From Glaciibacter superstes DSM 21135 (GTDB lineage: Bacteria > Actinomycetota > Actinomycetes > Actinomycetales > Microbacteriaceae), in the NCBI RefSeq assembly GCF_000421145.1, contig NZ_ATWH01000010.1, positions 1 to 64,000 of the forward strand: a stretch of 64,000 bases of DNA, in the 5' to 3' direction. Below, in pieces: positions 61,887 through 64,000 of this stretch (within the stretch, counting starts at the first letter, position 1; each line of letters begins with the position of its first letter). The notes under the pieces were generated by a model. It was not told the DNA's origin, did no database searches, and was given only the letters and a program-made list of their open reading frames with translations. Made by a program: the position numbers and the translations under genes.

Positions 61887-63287
61887 TCACGCAGTTGAGG
61901 AAGAGTCGTCGGTTCCGTCATCCCCGTCTGGCGTGTAAGTGGCACCTTCATGAATGTCGAGCGGATGCTGCAACTCATCGCTCGGCATCCGGAACAGGAA
62001 GATGGCTGTGACGGCCAGAACCGGCGGAACCAGGCCGGCGATCAGGAAGGTCGGCGCCAGTCCGACCGCTTCGCCGACGGGTCCTGCAAGTGCCATCGAT
62101 ACCGGCATGAGCGCCAGCGAGACAAAGAAGTCGAGACTCGATACTCGGCCGAGCATGGCCGGGGGTACCCGTCGCTGTAGGAGCGTGCCCCAGATCACCG
62201 CACCAGCCGAAAACGTGAACCCGACCAGGAATAGCACCACGACCATGAGCCACAATTGAGAGGTGAGTCCGATGATCGCGATGGGGATGCATCCGGCTCC
62301 CCAGAGCAGGTTCATGACGGTGAGATAACGACGAGGGAGTCGCAACGACGCAACCAGAATGGACCCGGCAGCGCCGCCGATGCCGAACGCCGCAAGTGCG
62401 AGCGCAAATCCGCCTGGCCCACCGTGCGCCTGGTCTTTCACCGCAAAGGGGAGCAGCACTTCGATCGGTCCCATCAGCACCAGGGTCAGCAGGCAGAAGT
62501 AGGCCAGTGTTCCGAACAGCCAGGGTGTTCGCACCATATAAACGAAGCCGTCCTTGACGTCGACGAGCACCGACATGAACGGATGCTGCGCTGGGGCATC
62601 CGCTGCCGGTGGGTCACGTCTGAGCGGTGTTTGCCGAAGTATTACCAGTCCGGCTGCTGCCAGCAGTTGGGCGGCGATGATGAACACGAACGCGAGGCCG
62701 GGGGAGAAGGCTGCGATGATCGCACTGGCTACCGCAGGACCCGCTGCCTGCATGATGATGGGACGCAGCATCCCCTCGACGCCGTTGGCGGCGAGCAGGA
62801 GTTCTGGCGGAAGGATCGACGGCAACATCGCCGAGTACGCGGGGTAGAAGAACCCCTCCGCGATGCCCAACACGAACGAGATCACCGCCAGGTGCCAGAT
62901 CTCCAGGCTGCCAGTGAGGGCCAGGAATGCCGCGACGGATATCGAGGCGACCTTGGTGCACTCGACAGCGATGAGAATGCGCCGTTGTGGAATGCGGTCG
63001 GCTGCAACACCACCGAACAAGACTGCCGCGACCATACCGATGGCGGACCCGGTCGCAACTGTCGACAGCTCGATGGGGCCTCCGCCGAGCTCGATCACCT
63101 GCCAGACGACGGCCACGAGCCACATGCCGGCGCCGAAGAGGGAGAGCGTGAGAGCGCTGACGAGGATGCGGTACTCGCCGTCGCGGAACGGCTGCGCGGC
63201 GCGTGGCAATCTCAGCCCGCGCCGACGAAGGGGCGGTGGGGTCTCGGAATTCGTTGGCTGCGGTGCGGCCTGCTCCTCTGCTGGCAC
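61887..63287 (-). CDS. MFS transporter (MFS_3/EntS-like exporter)
   Basis: 466 residues from GTG 63287, although no ribosome site is visible and the frame is open to 63410. Twelve helices; N-terminal region FRDGEYRILVSALTLSLFGAGMWLVAVVWQV and the GVAADRIPQRRILI loop are typical of the MFS_3 group, which exports siderophores and macrolides. Substrate cannot be assigned. Divergent from the DUF6518-like gene. Confidence 0.83.
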   Translation of the reverse strand: MPAEEQAAPQPTNSETPPPLRRRGLRLPRAAQPFRDGEYRILVSALTLSLFGAGMWLVAVVWQVIELGGGPIELSTVATGSAIGMVAAVLFGGVAADRIPQRRILIAVECTKVASISVAAFLALTGSLEIWHLAVISFVLGIAEGFFYPAYSAMLPSILPPELLLAANGVEGMLRPIIMQAAGPAVASAIIAAFSPGLAFVFIIAAQLLAAAGLVILRQTPLRRDPPAADAPAQHPFMSVLVDVKDGFVYMVRTPWLFGTLAYFCLLTLVLMGPIEVLLPFAVKDQAHGGPGGFALALAAFGIGGAAGSILVASLRLPRRYLTVMNLLWGAGCIPIAIIGLTSQLWLMVVVLFLVGFTFSAGAVIWGTLLQRRVPPAMLGRVSSLDFFVSLALMPVSMALAGPVGEAVGLAPTFLIAGLVPPVLAVTAIFLFRMPSDELQHPLDIHEGATYTPDGDDGTDDSSSTA

Positions 63288-63356
63288 AGAATAAACACTG
63301 TCACGATCTACCGACAACGAACAGGGCCGAAGGCTCCTGCCCGTACGCTGACTATC

Positions 63357-63995
63357 GTGAACCGACCCCGCTCCGCGATCGACCGCACAAGCCGGGTGCC
63401 AGGGCTGCAACCCGTCCAGGCGCGACTGATGCCGCTGGTTGCCGCCATACTCGGCGGAGTGGCGGCCGGCGCGTTCGCCCGACTGCTTGACTCGGCTCTG
63501 CCTGCCCCGTGGAACACCCTCGCCAACCCGAGTGCGTTGTGGGGGCTGCTGCCGTTCGCGGCGGTGACGGCGCTTCGACTACGGGGCTGGCCGGCAGCAT
63601 CCGTCGGCGCCGCAGCCCTCGTCTCGATGGTCACAGCCTGGATCGTTCTTGCTCCGTCTCCGGCCTCAGGGCGAGAGGTCGTGTTATGGGGTGTCGTCGG
63701 CGTCTTCGCCGGAGCCCTCTGTGGTCTGGCCGGCGACTTGGTCCGCCGTAGCGCACCCTGGTTCCATCGCGTCGGCCTGGCGTTCATGGGTGGAGTCGTG
63801 CTCGGCGAGGCGCTCTATGGCATCCTCCTGATCGGCGGCCCCCAATGGTTGGTTGAAGGCGCGATCGGACTTGCGCTCCCGCTCGCTCTTGGCCGCCGGG
63901 CGAACGACCGGATTGCCGGAGGTGCCGGAGCGGTGTTGGTCGCCGCCGCGCTCTTCGCCGTCTACTTCGCATACGACGCGATCGCGGCGGCCTGA
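63357..63995 (+). CDS. DUF6518-like membrane protein
   Basis: 212 residues from GTG 63357. TACGCT lies 7 nt before the start, so the mRNA is probably leaderless; the much longer open frame upstream is antisense to the MFS gene and is rejected. About six hydrophobic segments (e.g. LMPLVAAILGGVAAGAFARLL and GVVGVFAGALCGLAGDLV). The family assignment is tentative. Ends 5 bp from the window edge. Confidence 0.65.
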   Translation: MNRPRSAIDRTSRVPGLQPVQARLMPLVAAILGGVAAGAFARLLDSALPAPWNTLANPSALWGLLPFAAVTALRLRGWPAASVGAAALVSMVTAWIVLAPSPASGREVVLWGVVGVFAGALCGLAGDLVRRSAPWFHRVGLAFMGGVVLGEALYGILLIGGPQWLVEGAIGLALPLALGRRANDRIAGGAGAVLVAAALFAVYFAYDAIAAA

Positions 63996-64000
63996 CGCTC

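Noticed and set aside
62256..63356. N-terminal 367-codon extension of the DUF6518-like gene
   Set aside because: The extension is antisense to the MFS gene; a start at 63357 with a -10 hexamer 7 nt upstream is better supported.

Overview
The window is typical high-GC actinobacterial chromosome, most likely from the Microbacteriaceae. Reasons: the rplM-rpsI-glmM / coaA / glmS-acpS-alr-tsaE-tsaB-rimI-tsaD order; DUF222/13E12 HNH genes; groES without groEL; GTG starts; and many genes whose start codon lies 6-7 nt after a TANNNT -10 hexamer with no Shine-Dalgarno sequence (leaderless mRNAs). No rRNA, tRNA, prophage, insertion sequence or CRISPR array was seen. No gene-free stretch exceeds about 250 bp.

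Layout. 0-1.9 kb: HNH gene and a membrane protein. 2-11.7 kb: ribosomal proteins L13/S9, cell-wall precursor genes (glmM, glmS, alr), coaA, acpS and the t6A tRNA-modification set tsaE/tsaB/tsaD with rimI. 11.8-16 kb: two small DUF4190-like membrane proteins with a candidate 32-codon leader ORF, a THUMP-like methyltransferase, groES under two CIRCE operators, and rarD. 16-25 kb: a branched-chain amino-acid-type ABC transporter. Its binding protein (plus an internally deleted second one) is on the plus strand and its livHMGF genes are on the minus strand. Between them lie an FKBP lipoprotein and a lower-GC AbiE-like toxin-antitoxin pair with its own palindromic operator. 25-33 kb: guaB, a PatB-type aminotransferase, an ABC-F ATPase, guaB3 and glpD.

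33-39.7 kb: a catabolic cassette with a divergent FadR-type regulator, two proline-iminopeptidase-like hydrolases, two paralogous APC permeases and an acetamidase/formamidase, with an operator-like palindrome in the divergent promoter. This is my best candidate for an undescribed pathway: uptake and hydrolysis of small amides or imino-peptides. 39.8-47 kb: a KhtTU-like K+/H+ antiporter, SURF1, DUF3817, guaA, a BI-1 family protein and a glycerophosphodiesterase. 47-49.4 kb: an ECF41 sigma factor co-transcribed with an epimerase-like reductase from a promoter matching the published ECF41 signature exactly (TGTCACA-N16-CGTC). 49-56 kb: exported intradiol-dioxygenase-like lipoprotein, second HNH gene, a VapBC-type TA pair, a UvrD/PcrA helicase and a FUSC exporter. 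56-64 kb: a 1571-residue LPXTG-type surface protein (Gly-rich head, about nine Ig-like repeats), divergent from a TetR regulator with a palindromic operator between them, then an MFS exporter and a DUF6518-like membrane protein.
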